NCBI GenBank assembly: GCA_002410925.1
Contig: DHPR01000033.1
Span: 1 to 64,000, forward strand
Origin: UBA5359 sp002410925 [NCBI: bacterium UBP13_UBA5359]
Lineage (GTDB): Bacteria > UBP13 > UBA5359
Direction: 5' to 3'
Length of the DNA: 64,000 nucleotides
The first letter of the stretch is position 1. Every line of letters begins with the position of its first letter. Below are positions 55,133 to 64,000 of the stretch, piece by piece. Both the position numbers and the translations under genes were made by a program. The notes beneath the pieces are model-generated. The model ran no database searches and was not told the DNA's origin. It was given only the letters and a program-made list of their open reading frames with translations.

Positions 55133-56423
55133 GGTCGTTACCGTCGGCTGCCCTAAAAATACGGTCGATTCCGAGCAGGCTCTATATTTGATGCAGACAG
55201 CCGGGCTTGCGCAGGTAGACGATCTGAAGCAGGCCGATATCGTACTTATAAATACTTGTGCTTTTATCGAGAGTGCCAGGGAAGAATCCATCGAAGCTAT
55301 ATTAGATGCTGCTGCCGCGGTATCTCAAACCGGCGCCTCTCTCTGGGTAACGGGTTGCATGGTCAGCAGATATAAGGATGAATTGACAAAGGCATTGCCT
55401 GAAGTCGATGCCTTTGTCGGCCTGAAGGATTGGAATGGGCTTCGGCAGCTTTTGGCAGAGAAGGGCAAAGAGTTACCTGCCTTCGCTCTGCGAGCTTCGG
55501 AGCGACAGGTGCCTTACGGCCGAATACTGCTTACGCCTCCCTGGAGTGCATATCTTCGTATCGCCGACGGCTGTGATAATCGCTGCTCATATTGCGCTAT
55601 TCCCGTTATACGTGGCGGCTATGCCAGCCGGCCGTTTGAATTGTTATTAGATGAAGCGGAAGGATTGGTGGCCGGCGGAGTCAGAGAGATTATCCTTATA
55701 GCGCAGGACAGCACGCGCTACGGCATAGATATTTATGGCAAACGCCGTCTCTCCGAGCTGATATTGGCTCTGGGAAATATCAGGGGCTTGGAATGGATCA
55801 GATTGATGTATGCGCATCCGGCTTCGCTTGACGATGAGCTTATCGAGATCGTAGCTGCTGCACCCAGGGTCTGTCGTTATCTTGAGATACCGCTGCAGCA
55901 TTCTCATCCCGATATTCTGCTTTCCATGCGGCGTCCGTCCGCTTCTCGGCAAACGCTGGATAAATTGCAAAAGCTGCGCCGTCTAAATCCATATGCTACT
56001 TTGCGTTCGACTTTTATTGTCGGATATCCCACCGAGCGCAAGGAGCATTATCTGCATTTGCGAAAGTTCCTGCGTGAGGTTGCTTTTGACAGGGCAGGCT
56101 TCTTTATATATTCACCGGAAGAGGGTACTCCTGCTTATAATATGCGCCCCAGGGTTCGTATGAGCACGGCATTGCGGCGACAGGAGAGGCTGATGGAGTT
56201 GCAAGCGGATATATCTGCCGATATCTCTGCCCGACTGATAGGAAGGGAGATAGATGTTCTAATCGAAGATCGAAAAAGAGAAGGGCTTATCGGTCGCGGA
56301 CATCGCGATGCGCCGGAGATCGATGGCGCTGTCTACCTAACCGGGCAGGCGCAGATTGGCTCCCTTGCCAGAGCCCGGGTAACTCATGCAGGCCCGCATG
56401 ACCTGTATGGTATAATTGTCTAA
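55122..56423 (+). CDS. rimO: Ribosomal protein S12 methylthiotransferase RimO
   Basis: A radical-SAM enzyme that adds a methylthio group to an Asp of ribosomal protein S12. It has 433 residues. The N-terminal cluster ligands are C10 (GCPKNTVDSE), C46 and C79; the radical-SAM cluster is C151-C155-C158 (CDNRCSYC), and a C-terminal TRAM domain follows. It starts at TTG 55122 with AGAGGAG upstream, inside the end of ftsK. Its 3' end contains the putative uvrC promoter. Confidence 0.94.
   Translation: MKVKVVTVGCPKNTVDSEQALYLMQTAGLAQVDDLKQADIVLINTCAFIESAREESIEAILDAAAAVSQTGASLWVTGCMVSRYKDELTKALPEVDAFVGLKDWNGLRQLLAEKGKELPAFALRASERQVPYGRILLTPPWSAYLRIADGCDNRCSYCAIPVIRGGYASRPFELLLDEAEGLVAGGVREIILIAQDSTRYGIDIYGKRRLSELILALGNIRGLEWIRLMYAHPASLDDELIEIVAAAPRVCRYLEIPLQHSHPDILLSMRRPSASRQTLDKLQKLRRLNPYATLRSTFIVGYPTERKEHYLHLRKFLREVAFDRAGFFIYSPEEGTPAYNMRPRVRMSTALRRQERLMELQADISADISARLIGREIDVLIEDRKREGLIGRGHRDAPEIDGAVYLTGQAQIGSLARARVTHAGPHDLYGIIV
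56406..56418 (+). promoter_or_regulatory. Extended -10 promoter candidate for uvrC
   Basis: TATGGTATAATTG, identical over 13 bases to the element before uvrB at 30796. It lies in the last codons of rimO, about 90 bases before uvrC. Confidence 0.45.
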
Positions 56424-56505
56424 GATGGGCTATGCAGCGTGGAGGCCAATTCGGGTCTCTGAGTAAGTCTCTTTGATATGAGGGGTTAGAGGTGGGAATT
56501 TCGGA

Positions 56506-58413
56506 TTGGTTATTCGAGATTTGAGCACGCTTGCGGATCAAGCGGATCAAAAGGTCAAGAGTGCATTACGGAGGAAAAGAGCCGAATTGCCGGATCGTCC
56601 CGGGGTTTATTTGATGAAGGACGATGCGGGTGAAGTGATTTATATAGGCAAAGCGCTCTCATTGCGTAAAAGAGTAAGCTCATACTTTCAAAAGGGGCGC
56701 CGGCATGATCCCAAAACGATAGCGCTGATTTCAAAAATAGCAGATTTTGATATTATTATAACCGACAACGAGATCGAAGCCTTGATGCTGGAGTGCAATC
56801 TCATCAAGAAACATCGTCCTTATTACAACGTTCTGCTTATGGATGATAAACATTATCCCTATTTGAAGATGACGGTCGATGAAAGCTATCCGCGTTTGTT
56901 CATAGCCCGGCGGGTAGAACGTGACGGTGCCAGGTATTTCGGACCGTACGCTCATGCCGGTGGAGTCAGAGAGGCACTTAAGCTGGTCAAGCGCCTTTTC
57001 GGTCTTCGTAGTTGCCGAAAGGAGATCGCTAGAGAGGCAAATCGTCCCTGTCTCAATTACCAGATCAAGCTCTGTTCAGGCCCCTGCAGCGGAGCGGTAA
57101 GCCGTGAGGAGTATCTTGACCTTTGCCACAGAAGCGCGCTCTTTTTGAGTGGTCATGGGCGGGAACTGATAAAAGAGCTCTCTATGAGAATGAAAGCAGA
57201 AGCAGGGGCGCTTAATTTTGAACAGGCAGCTCGTTTCCGAGATCAGATAAAGGCCGTGCAGGCAGTGATGGAACGTCAGAAAATCATTGATACATCCCTG
57301 GAAGATAGAGATGTTATTGCCTTAGCCAGAGCTGAACAACGGATTGCCGTGCAGATATTCAATGTCCGTGCCGGCAAACTGACGGGACAGCGTCTCTTTA
57401 CTGCTGACGATGCCGGTGCTTCTGACGGTGAAGTGATGTCTGCCTTTATAGCGCAGTATTATGCAATCAATGATCCGATAAAGAGATTGCTCCTTTCACA
57501 TACGCCTGATGATGAGGCGCTGCTGGTAAGATGGCTGGAGGAACGTTTAGGCAGTAAGGTGAAGATACATCTGCCGCTACGCGGTTCAAAGCATGAGCTG
57601 ATGAAGATGGCGGCTATAAATGCTGAATATAAGCTGCGGGCTGAATTATCCGGTATATCGGACAGGAATGCCGAAAAGCGATCTGCCGATAATCTTGAAG
57701 CGTTAAGAGAACTCTTTCGCCTGGTCGGATATGGCGATATCGGTGAGAAGTGCAGGATAGAGGCATACGATATTTCCAATCTGGCAGGAAGCGATGCTGT
57801 TGGAGCCATGGTGGTTATGGAGAATGGCAGGCTTGCGGGAAGCGAATACCGAAACTTCAGGATAAAGGGTAATTTCAATCGCGAACAGGATGATTACGGC
57901 ATGATGGCCGAAATGTTGCGGCGTCGCTTCAAGCGGTTGCTTAAGGATGAAAAAATACTGCCACAGGCTATTTTGATCGATGGCGGCCGTGGTCAGCTGA
58001 ATGTTGCTCTATCTCTTCTCCGGGAAGCCGGCCTGGAAAGGAAGATAAAGGTTCTCTCTCTGGCTGAGGGGCGGGAAGAGGTCTATCTGCCGGAGCAATT
58101 GCTCCCTTTACGATTGCCTCGTGATTCTCGGCCACTTCATGTTCTACAGCAGCTGCGCGACGAGGTTCATCGTACGGCTATAGAGCATCATCGGCGGCTT
58201 AGAGCAAAGCGGTTGCGTCGCTCCGTATTGGATGAGATCAAAGGACTGGGGCCGGTTCGCAAGCAGGCGATGATCAGCAGTTGTGGCTCGGTAGCGGAGA
58301 TAGCGCTTATGCCATCGACTGAACTCGCTGCCCGCAGCGGCATCCCTTTGGCGCTGGCTGAACGTGTGAAGGCATATCTGGATAATCGATTAGGTGCAGA
58401 AGGCGCTGAATAG
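56506..58413 (+). CDS. uvrC: UvrABC system protein C
   Basis: The endonuclease subunit of nucleotide excision repair, cutting on both sides of a lesion. It has 635 residues. An N-terminal GIY-YIG domain (PGVYLMKD, VIYIGKA) is followed by a UVR motif (LNFEQAARFRDQI) that binds UvrB, an RNase H-like nuclease domain (EAYDISNLAG, ILIDGGRGQL), and C-terminal tandem HhH. The TTG start at 56506 is uncertain: it has AGGTGG 10 bases upstream, but the first ten residues lie in a degenerate intergenic repeat. Confidence 0.94.
   Translation: MVIRDLSTLADQADQKVKSALRRKRAELPDRPGVYLMKDDAGEVIYIGKALSLRKRVSSYFQKGRRHDPKTIALISKIADFDIIITDNEIEALMLECNLIKKHRPYYNVLLMDDKHYPYLKMTVDESYPRLFIARRVERDGARYFGPYAHAGGVREALKLVKRLFGLRSCRKEIAREANRPCLNYQIKLCSGPCSGAVSREEYLDLCHRSALFLSGHGRELIKELSMRMKAEAGALNFEQAARFRDQIKAVQAVMERQKIIDTSLEDRDVIALARAEQRIAVQIFNVRAGKLTGQRLFTADDAGASDGEVMSAFIAQYYAINDPIKRLLLSHTPDDEALLVRWLEERLGSKVKIHLPLRGSKHELMKMAAINAEYKLRAELSGISDRNAEKRSADNLEALRELFRLVGYGDIGEKCRIEAYDISNLAGSDAVGAMVVMENGRLAGSEYRNFRIKGNFNREQDDYGMMAEMLRRRFKRLLKDEKILPQAILIDGGRGQLNVALSLLREAGLERKIKVLSLAEGREEVYLPEQLLPLRLPRDSRPLHVLQQLRDEVHRTAIEHHRRLRAKRLRRSVLDEIKGLGPVRKQAMISSCGSVAEIALMPSTELAARSGIPLALAERVKAYLDNRLGAEGAE
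56508..56548 (+). repeat. Degenerate repeat at the uvrC start
   Basis: GGTTATTCGAG-ATTTGAG-CACGCTT-GCGG resembles the 21-base core before uvrA, with the same ATTTGAG heptamer. It is followed by a direct repeat of GCGGATCAA (56533-56550 region). Confidence 0.4.
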
Positions 58414-58544
58414 AAGTGCGGATCTGCTGCCAAAACACCGAGATGCCGTTGAGCTTTCTGATAACATTGCTAATTTGAACAGGATTTTGCATCAAAGAGC
58501 TTGAATAAAGTTATTGAATATAAATGAACGGGAGGCAAAGTTAA

Positions 58545-58889
58545 ATGTCCTATCTGATTTATAAATGGCTGTTGACAACAGCGGCGCTTTATTTGACTTC
58601 CTTGATAATACCGGGGATAAGTATTGAGGGAGTTCTTTCGGCATTTCTGGCAGCTGCAATACTTGGTCTGATAAATGCTCTGATAAAGCCGTTGTTGATC
58701 TTTTTAACACTGCCGATTACCATTCTGACACTGGGTTTGTCAATACTGGTAATCAATGCATTGCTTCTCTGGCTGGCAGGAAGCATAGGTATAAACGGCT
58801 TTGCCGTTGATGGTTTTCTGTCGGCTTTTTTAGGATCTATAGTTATGAGCTTCTTCGGTATGATACTGAACAGGCTGCTGTCAGCCTAA
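58545..58889 (+). CDS. YvlD-type four-helix membrane protein (phage holin family 4 superfamily)
   Basis: Has 114 residues with four hydrophobic segments (WLLTTAALYLTSL; AAAILGLINALIKPLL; LPITILTLGLSILVINALLLWL; FLGSIVMSFFGMILN), matching the YvlD / mycobacterial four-TM family. Members are often near envelope-stress genes and have no proven holin role. GGGAGG lies nine bases before the ATG. rapZ follows after 15 bases. Confidence 0.82.
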   Translation: MSYLIYKWLLTTAALYLTSLIIPGISIEGVLSAFLAAAILGLINALIKPLLIFLTLPITILTLGLSILVINALLLWLAGSIGINGFAVDGFLSAFLGSIVMSFFGMILNRLLSA

Positions 58890-58904
58890 GAAGGGGAGAA
58901 ATTT

Positions 58905-59819
58905 TTGAACGATTTTAAGATGATAATAATTACCGGCCAATCCGGTGCAGGCAAAACTCAGGCAGTAAGATGTTTTGAAGATATGGGCTATTTTTGTGTT
59001 GATAACCTGCCGCCGGTAATGATGCATAGCTTTGCGGAACTTTGCCGGCAGAGCTTGAGCAAGATAAGGCGTATAGCAGTGGTGGTGGATGTCAGGGGTG
59101 GAGAGTTTTTCAGTGAACTCTTTGAAGCCCTGGATGAGTTGGCTCGTGCCGGATATGACCACAGGATACTCTACCTGGATGCTTCCGATCAGGTGCTGGT
59201 GACGCGTTTCAAAGAAACCCGGCGCAAGCCACCGCTGGCTGATATTCGGAGAGGTGTGCTGGAGGGCATCAAGGCTGAACGCAAGCGTCTCCAGGGCGTC
59301 AGGGACATAGCGGATAATATCATAGATACCTCTGGTCTGACAGCTCGCGAGCTGCAAGCTAAACTGGAATGTCTGTTCAGCGATACGCTCTTGCAGGAGA
59401 GACTCTCCATAACAATCATCTCTTTCGGCTATAAATACGGTATTCCTCTGGATGCCGATCTGCTCTTCGATGTTCGTTTCCTTCCCAATCCACAGTATGT
59501 CGAGGAAATGAAGGCGCTTACAGGGGAAGATAGAAGTGTTGCCGAATACGTGATGAAATGGCCTGTTACCAAGCGCTTTATCAGCAGACTTTACAGCTTT
59601 GTTGATTTTCTCCTGCCACAGTATATAAAAGAGGGCAAAGCGCATCTGACCATCGGTATAGGCTGCACCGGAGGACAGCATCGTGCAGTGGCTATATCTG
59701 CCGCCCTTTGTCAACATTTACGGCAGAAGGGTTACCGGGCGGTACTGCAGCACAGGGATATAATGAACAGATTGGAAAGTGCAAACTTTTCGACTGCGTT
59801 GTCCGGTAATGAAGAGTGA
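58905..59819 (+). CDS. rapZ: RNase adapter / nucleotide-binding protein RapZ
   Basis: Has 304 residues with a P-loop GQSGAGKT at 11-18, CVDNLPPVM, and a C-terminal GCTGGQHRAV motif that binds signal metabolites or RNA. In enterics it controls GlmZ RNA; in Bacillota the YvcJ form is linked to competence and cell wall. It starts at TTG 58905, with AAGGGGAG six bases upstream. Confidence 0.92.
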   Translation: MNDFKMIIITGQSGAGKTQAVRCFEDMGYFCVDNLPPVMMHSFAELCRQSLSKIRRIAVVVDVRGGEFFSELFEALDELARAGYDHRILYLDASDQVLVTRFKETRRKPPLADIRRGVLEGIKAERKRLQGVRDIADNIIDTSGLTARELQAKLECLFSDTLLQERLSITIISFGYKYGIPLDADLLFDVRFLPNPQYVEEMKALTGEDRSVAEYVMKWPVTKRFISRLYSFVDFLLPQYIKEGKAHLTIGIGCTGGQHRAVAISAALCQHLRQKGYRAVLQHRDIMNRLESANFSTALSGNEE

Positions 59820-59863
59820 AAGACCCGGGATGGCAGGCATGAGTATGTGCATGGGAATCTCGA

Positions 59864-59898
59864 AACCGGCAACCGATAGCCGGCAGCCGGCAGCTGTG
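59864..59898 (+). repeat. Five tandem heptamers before yvcK
   Basis: AACCGGC, AACCGAT, AGCCGGC, AGCCGGC, AGCTGTG run in unbroken seven-base phase in the 108-base rapZ-yvcK gap. No promoter or terminator was seen there. Confidence 0.5.
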
Positions 59899-59927
59899 CC
59901 TGCAAGGCGTGATTTCGGAGCAGGGTT

Positions 59928-61229
59928 ATGAAGAAGAGTATTGAGAAACGAATGCATCTGCTCAAGTGGCTCTATCCCGGTATGCGGGTAAAGCGCTGGT
60001 TGGTAATGGTGATATGCGGTGTGGTTTTGATAGGCACCGGTTTGGCGCTGGTGATCAACGGACGTATTCTTGGCGTAGTTGAGGATCTATTAAAGCATCT
60101 GAGTCGGATCAGTATCGGCCAAATACTTCCTCCTGTGGCAAACGGGCTCTTTCTTATGGGAATAGGCATAGCCGTATGCATATGGGGGGCAGCCAAAATA
60201 TTCAGGTCCATATTTGTCGCTTGTCAGCCGATAGGCAATGGCCAATTAGTCGATATTATCTACCGTAAACATCAGTTGGAGCAGGGGCTGAGAATTGTAG
60301 CCTTTGGCGGCGGCACAGGCCTGGCATCCCTTCTGCGAGGTCTCAAAGATTATACCAGCAATATTACCGCAGTAGTAACCGTGTCCGATGACGGAGGCAG
60401 CTCCGGCATATTGCGCCGGGAAACGGGAATTATTCCTCCTGGTGATATCAGAAACTGCCTGGTCGCCCTGGCAGATGCCGAACCTCTGATGACACGTCTT
60501 TTTCAGCATCGCTTCAACGGATTGCCGGGATTGGAGGGACATGCCTTCGGCAACCTCCTTTTATCGGCGCTGACCGATGTGGCGGGCGATTTTGAAGTGG
60601 CTGTTAAAGAGGCCAGCCGGGTTTTGGCCGTGAGAGGGCGCGTCTTTCCTTCGACTCTGGAAGATGTGATTCTTTGGGGCGAGATGAATGACGGCTCCTT
60701 GATATGTGGAGAGTCCAACATTACGGCGTCTGATCAGAATATACGGCGGGTTTATCTTAAACCTGATAATTGCAAGCCGGCACCGGAAGTGATGGAAGCT
60801 ATAGAGGAAGCCGATGCCATTGTTATCGGCCCCGGCAGCCTTTATACCAGTGTTATTCCCAATCTCCTCATCAGCGATGTAGCCAATGCCGTCAGGGAGG
60901 CCGAGGCTGTTAAAATCTACGTTTGCAACGTCATGACCCAGCCCGGTGAAACTGACCAATATACCGCCGGCGACCATCTCAAAGCTTTGATTGATCATGC
61001 CGGATGCGTGGTGGATTATATGCTGATAAATAATGCTCGTCCCTCGGAAGAGGCTTTGAAAAAATATCGGGAAGAGGGAGCTGAACTGGTTAGAGCTCTT
61101 CCCGAGGAGATTGTCAGACTGGGAGTACAGCCGATCATGCGCCACCTTATCAACCGAAATGTTCTGGTGCGCCACAGCCCCAGACGGCTGGGCGAAGCTA
61201 TCTATACAGTAATGGAGGCGGTAATTTAA
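59928..61229 (+). CDS. yvcK: Gluconeogenesis factor YvcK/MgfK family protein
   Basis: Has 433 residues. Two N-terminal membrane segments (about 25-45 and 70-95) precede a CofD-like domain with VAFGGGTGLASLLRG, TVSDDGGSSG and GPGSLYTSV. YvcK is needed for growth on gluconeogenic carbon and for cell shape in Bacillus, and binds UDP-sugars. The membrane extension is found in several Terrabacteria. The whiA gene that normally follows is absent; gap follows instead. Confidence 0.92.
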   Translation: MKKSIEKRMHLLKWLYPGMRVKRWLVMVICGVVLIGTGLALVINGRILGVVEDLLKHLSRISIGQILPPVANGLFLMGIGIAVCIWGAAKIFRSIFVACQPIGNGQLVDIIYRKHQLEQGLRIVAFGGGTGLASLLRGLKDYTSNITAVVTVSDDGGSSGILRRETGIIPPGDIRNCLVALADAEPLMTRLFQHRFNGLPGLEGHAFGNLLLSALTDVAGDFEVAVKEASRVLAVRGRVFPSTLEDVILWGEMNDGSLICGESNITASDQNIRRVYLKPDNCKPAPEVMEAIEEADAIVIGPGSLYTSVIPNLLISDVANAVREAEAVKIYVCNVMTQPGETDQYTAGDHLKALIDHAGCVVDYMLINNARPSEEALKKYREEGAELVRALPEEIVRLGVQPIMRHLINRNVLVRHSPRRLGEAIYTVMEAVI

Positions 61230-61232
61230 TAG

Positions 61233-62345
<1,113 letters not shown>

Positions 62346-62356
62346 GCAATTGATCT

Positions 62357-62391
62357 GAAGGTGGCTTGCATGGCAAGCCACCTTCTTGATT
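62357..62391 (+). terminator. Hairpin terminator after gap
   Basis: A perfect 13-bp stem, GAAGGTGGCTTGC (62357-62369) with GCAAGCCACCTTC (62373-62385) around a three-base loop, then TTGATTAAT. The U tract is weak. Confidence 0.65.
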
Positions 62392-62530
62392 AATCATATG
62401 TCGTAAAAAGCTTTAAAGCCGACAACAGAAGGTGGCGCTCGGATGGAACGGCAGCTTTCAACTGAGAGGTATACCGGGCGTAAACTTTTAATGACCTTAG
62501 ATTTGAAAGCCAAAAAAGGGGGTATGCCTC

Positions 62531-63718
62531 ATGAATAAAAAAACAATCAGAGATATAGATGTTGCCGGAAAACGAGTGCTTGTCAGAGTGGATTTCAATG
62601 TGCCTCTGGATGAGAACCGTAAGATTACGGATGACAGACGTATAAAGGCTGCGCTTCCGACTATAAATTACCTCCTTGAGAAGGGCGGCCGGGTCATACT
62701 TGTATCGCATCTCGGACGTCCCAGGGGACAGGTTGTTGATAAGCTTCGTCTCGATCCCGTTGCAGAACGGCTTAGCGAGTTGCTTGGACGCAGCGTTCTT
62801 AAGCTTGATGACAGCATCGGCCCTGACGTAGAAGGCGCTGTTGCCGGTATGAAAGACGGCGATCTTATTTTACTGGAAAATATTCGCTTTTATTCTGAAG
62901 AAGAAAAGAATGCTTCTGATTTTTCATGTAAGTTAGCGGCATTGGCCGATATTTATGTTAATGATGCCTTCGGCACCGCTCACAGAGCCCACGCTTCAAC
63001 CGAGGGAGTGGCGCATTATATCAAGCCTGCAGTGGCAGGCTTCCTGATGGAGAAAGAGCTTGATTATTTGGGGCGCTCTTTGGAGAACCCGGAGAGGCCA
63101 TTTGTGGCTGTGCTCGGCGGGGCTAAGGTGTCTGATAAGATACCTGTAATAGAGAACCTTCTTAACAAGGTGGACACGTTGCTCATCGGCGGCGGTATGG
63201 CCTATACCTTCCTTTACAGTCTTGGGCATCAGGTTGGACGCTCCCTGCTGGAAGCAGATAAGGTTGAGATGGCTGCAGAACTGCTGCGCAAGGCAAAAGA
63301 GAAAAAAGTAGTCCTGCTGTTGCCGGTGGATGTGGTGATCACATCTGAGCTGACAGAGGATGCCGAGACTCATGTGGTGGATATCGATAAGATTCCCGAA
63401 GATATGATGGCTGCCGATATCGGACAGGAAACCGTACGGATGTTCGGTGATATGATCCGTACCGCGCGAACCGTGATCTGGAACGGCCCTATGGGTGTTT
63501 TTGAAATGAAGCCCTTTGCCGAAGGCACCAGAAAGATCGCCGAGGCTATGGCTGAGTGCAAGGGCACGACAATAATCGGCGGAGGAGATTCCGCGGCGGC
63601 TGTGGAGCAGATGGGATATGCCGAGCAGATGAGCCATATATCCACCGGCGGCGGCGCATCGCTGGAATTCCTTGAGGGAAAGGAACTGCCCGGTGTCGCT
63701 GTTCTGGATGATAAATGA
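62531..63718 (+). CDS. pgk: Phosphoglycerate kinase
   Basis: Moves phosphate from 1,3-bisphosphoglycerate to ADP in glycolysis. It has 395 residues with the two-domain fold: RVDFNVPLD at the N-terminus, [21 protein letters not shown], and [12 protein letters not shown] near the C-terminus. GGGGG precedes the ATG. The 185-base gap before it has the gap terminator and no clear promoter. Confidence 0.97.
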   Translation: MNKKTIRDIDVAGKRVLVRVDFNVPLDENRKITDDRRIKAALPTINYLLEKGGRVILVSHLGRPRGQVVDKLRLDPVAERLSELLGRSVLKLDDSIGPDVEGAVAGMKDGDLILLENIRFYSEEEKNASDFSCKLAALADIYVNDAFGTAHRAHASTEGVAHYIKPAVAGFLMEKELDYLGRSLENPERPFVAVLGGAKVSDKIPVIENLLNKVDTLLIGGGMAYTFLYSLGHQVGRSLLEADKVEMAAELLRKAKEKKVVLLLPVDVVITSELTEDAETHVVDIDKIPEDMMAADIGQETVRMFGDMIRTARTVIWNGPMGVFEMKPFAEGTRKIAEAMAECKGTTIIGGGDSAAAVEQMGYAEQMSHISTGGGASLEFLEGKELPGVAVLDDK

Positions 63719-63822
63719 TCCAAATATAGGAACCGGAAGGCATGAGCCTCTTTTGTTCAGGCTTTTATGCAAATTCCGATTTTTTATATTCTAAATGTTA
63801 AATCAACGAGGAGTGTAAGAGA

Positions 63823-64000
63823 ATGCGTAAACCTATTATTGCCGGAAACTGGAAATTGAACAAGCTGGTTAACGGTGCTATGGAGCTTATAGATGACCTG
63901 AAGCCTCGGATATCCGGGGCAGAGAATGTTGAAGTGGTTGTTTGTCCTCCCTTTACGGCCTTGTATGCCGTTAATATGAGCGTTGGAGACAGCAACATAA
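63823..64000 (+). CDS. tpiA: Triosephosphate isomerase, 5' part
   Basis: Only the first 59 codons are in the window. They start RKPIIAGNWKLNK, the family's substrate-binding N-terminal motif with its Asn and Lys, and reach VVVCPPFTALY. AGGAG lies nine bases before the ATG. It completes the gap-pgk-tpiA set. Confidence 0.92.
   Translation, partial: MRKPIIAGNWKLNKLVNGAMELIDDLKPRISGAENVEVVVCPPFTALYAVNMSVGDSNI

Noticed and set aside
58545-58889. Phage holin or prophage remnant
   Set aside because: The family name is historical; no other phage genes are near, and the gene sits in a conserved housekeeping run.

Overview
The window is a 64-kb piece of chromosome from a free-living bacterium of intermediate GC content. 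It holds mostly core genes plus one large envelope locus. Most genes have strong Shine-Dalgarno sites (AGGAGG type), and both RNase Y and RNase J are present. The gene neighbourhoods recA-recX-rny-ymdB, rbfA-nrnA-truB-ribF-rpsO-pnp, dapA-udg-rnj-ftsK-rimO, rapZ-yvcK and gap-pgk-tpiA are typical of Bacillota and related Terrabacteria. Nevertheless the cell is almost certainly diderm: two predicted outer-membrane beta-barrel proteins end in a C-terminal Phe, one of them LptD-like, and there is a Wza-like polysaccharide-export protein. I read it as a diderm Terrabacteria-type lineage, probably uncultivated, and cannot name the phylum.

Layout. 1-4022: the tail of an Ala-rich stalk-domain protein, gltX, a BON-domain protein, an XRE regulator and five tRNA genes (Ser, Glu, Glu, Val, Asp), most with their own promoters. 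4109-6109 (minus): a CopB-type metal ATPase. 6376-10415: an orphan polysaccharide-export pair (seven SLBB units, then a Wzz-like protein). 10477-10746 (minus): rpsT. 11035-15641: murJ, lepA, coaE and a lytic transglycosylase, tightly packed. 15756-30747: the accessory highlight, with a 3264-residue secreted protein (CsgG-like domain, invasin-type Ig domains, FN3, thirteen IPT/TIG repeats), two zinc-ribbon single-pass membrane proteins, an FN3-OstA-barrel protein resembling LptD, and a PorV/UPF0164-like barrel.

30949-40779: DNA repair and RNA decay (uvrB, uvrA, cinA, recA, recX, rny). recA has a clear promoter with a Bacillota-type SOS box in its spacer. 40841-47511: ymdB and the translation and RNA cluster rbfA, nrnA, truB, ribF, rpsO, pnp. 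47525-56423: dapB, asd, dapA (lysine and diaminopimelate synthesis), a family-4 uracil-DNA glycosylase, rnj, ftsK and rimO. 56506-61229: uvrC, a YvlD-type membrane protein, rapZ and yvcK. 61341-64000: the glycolytic genes gap, pgk and the start of tpiA.

Several intergenic gaps carry degenerate repeats phased at seven bases. One 21-base form lies directly before uvrA and recA, with a weaker copy at the start of uvrC. No CRISPR array, insertion sequence, prophage or rRNA gene was seen. The least explained material is the envelope locus at 15.7-30.7 kb.
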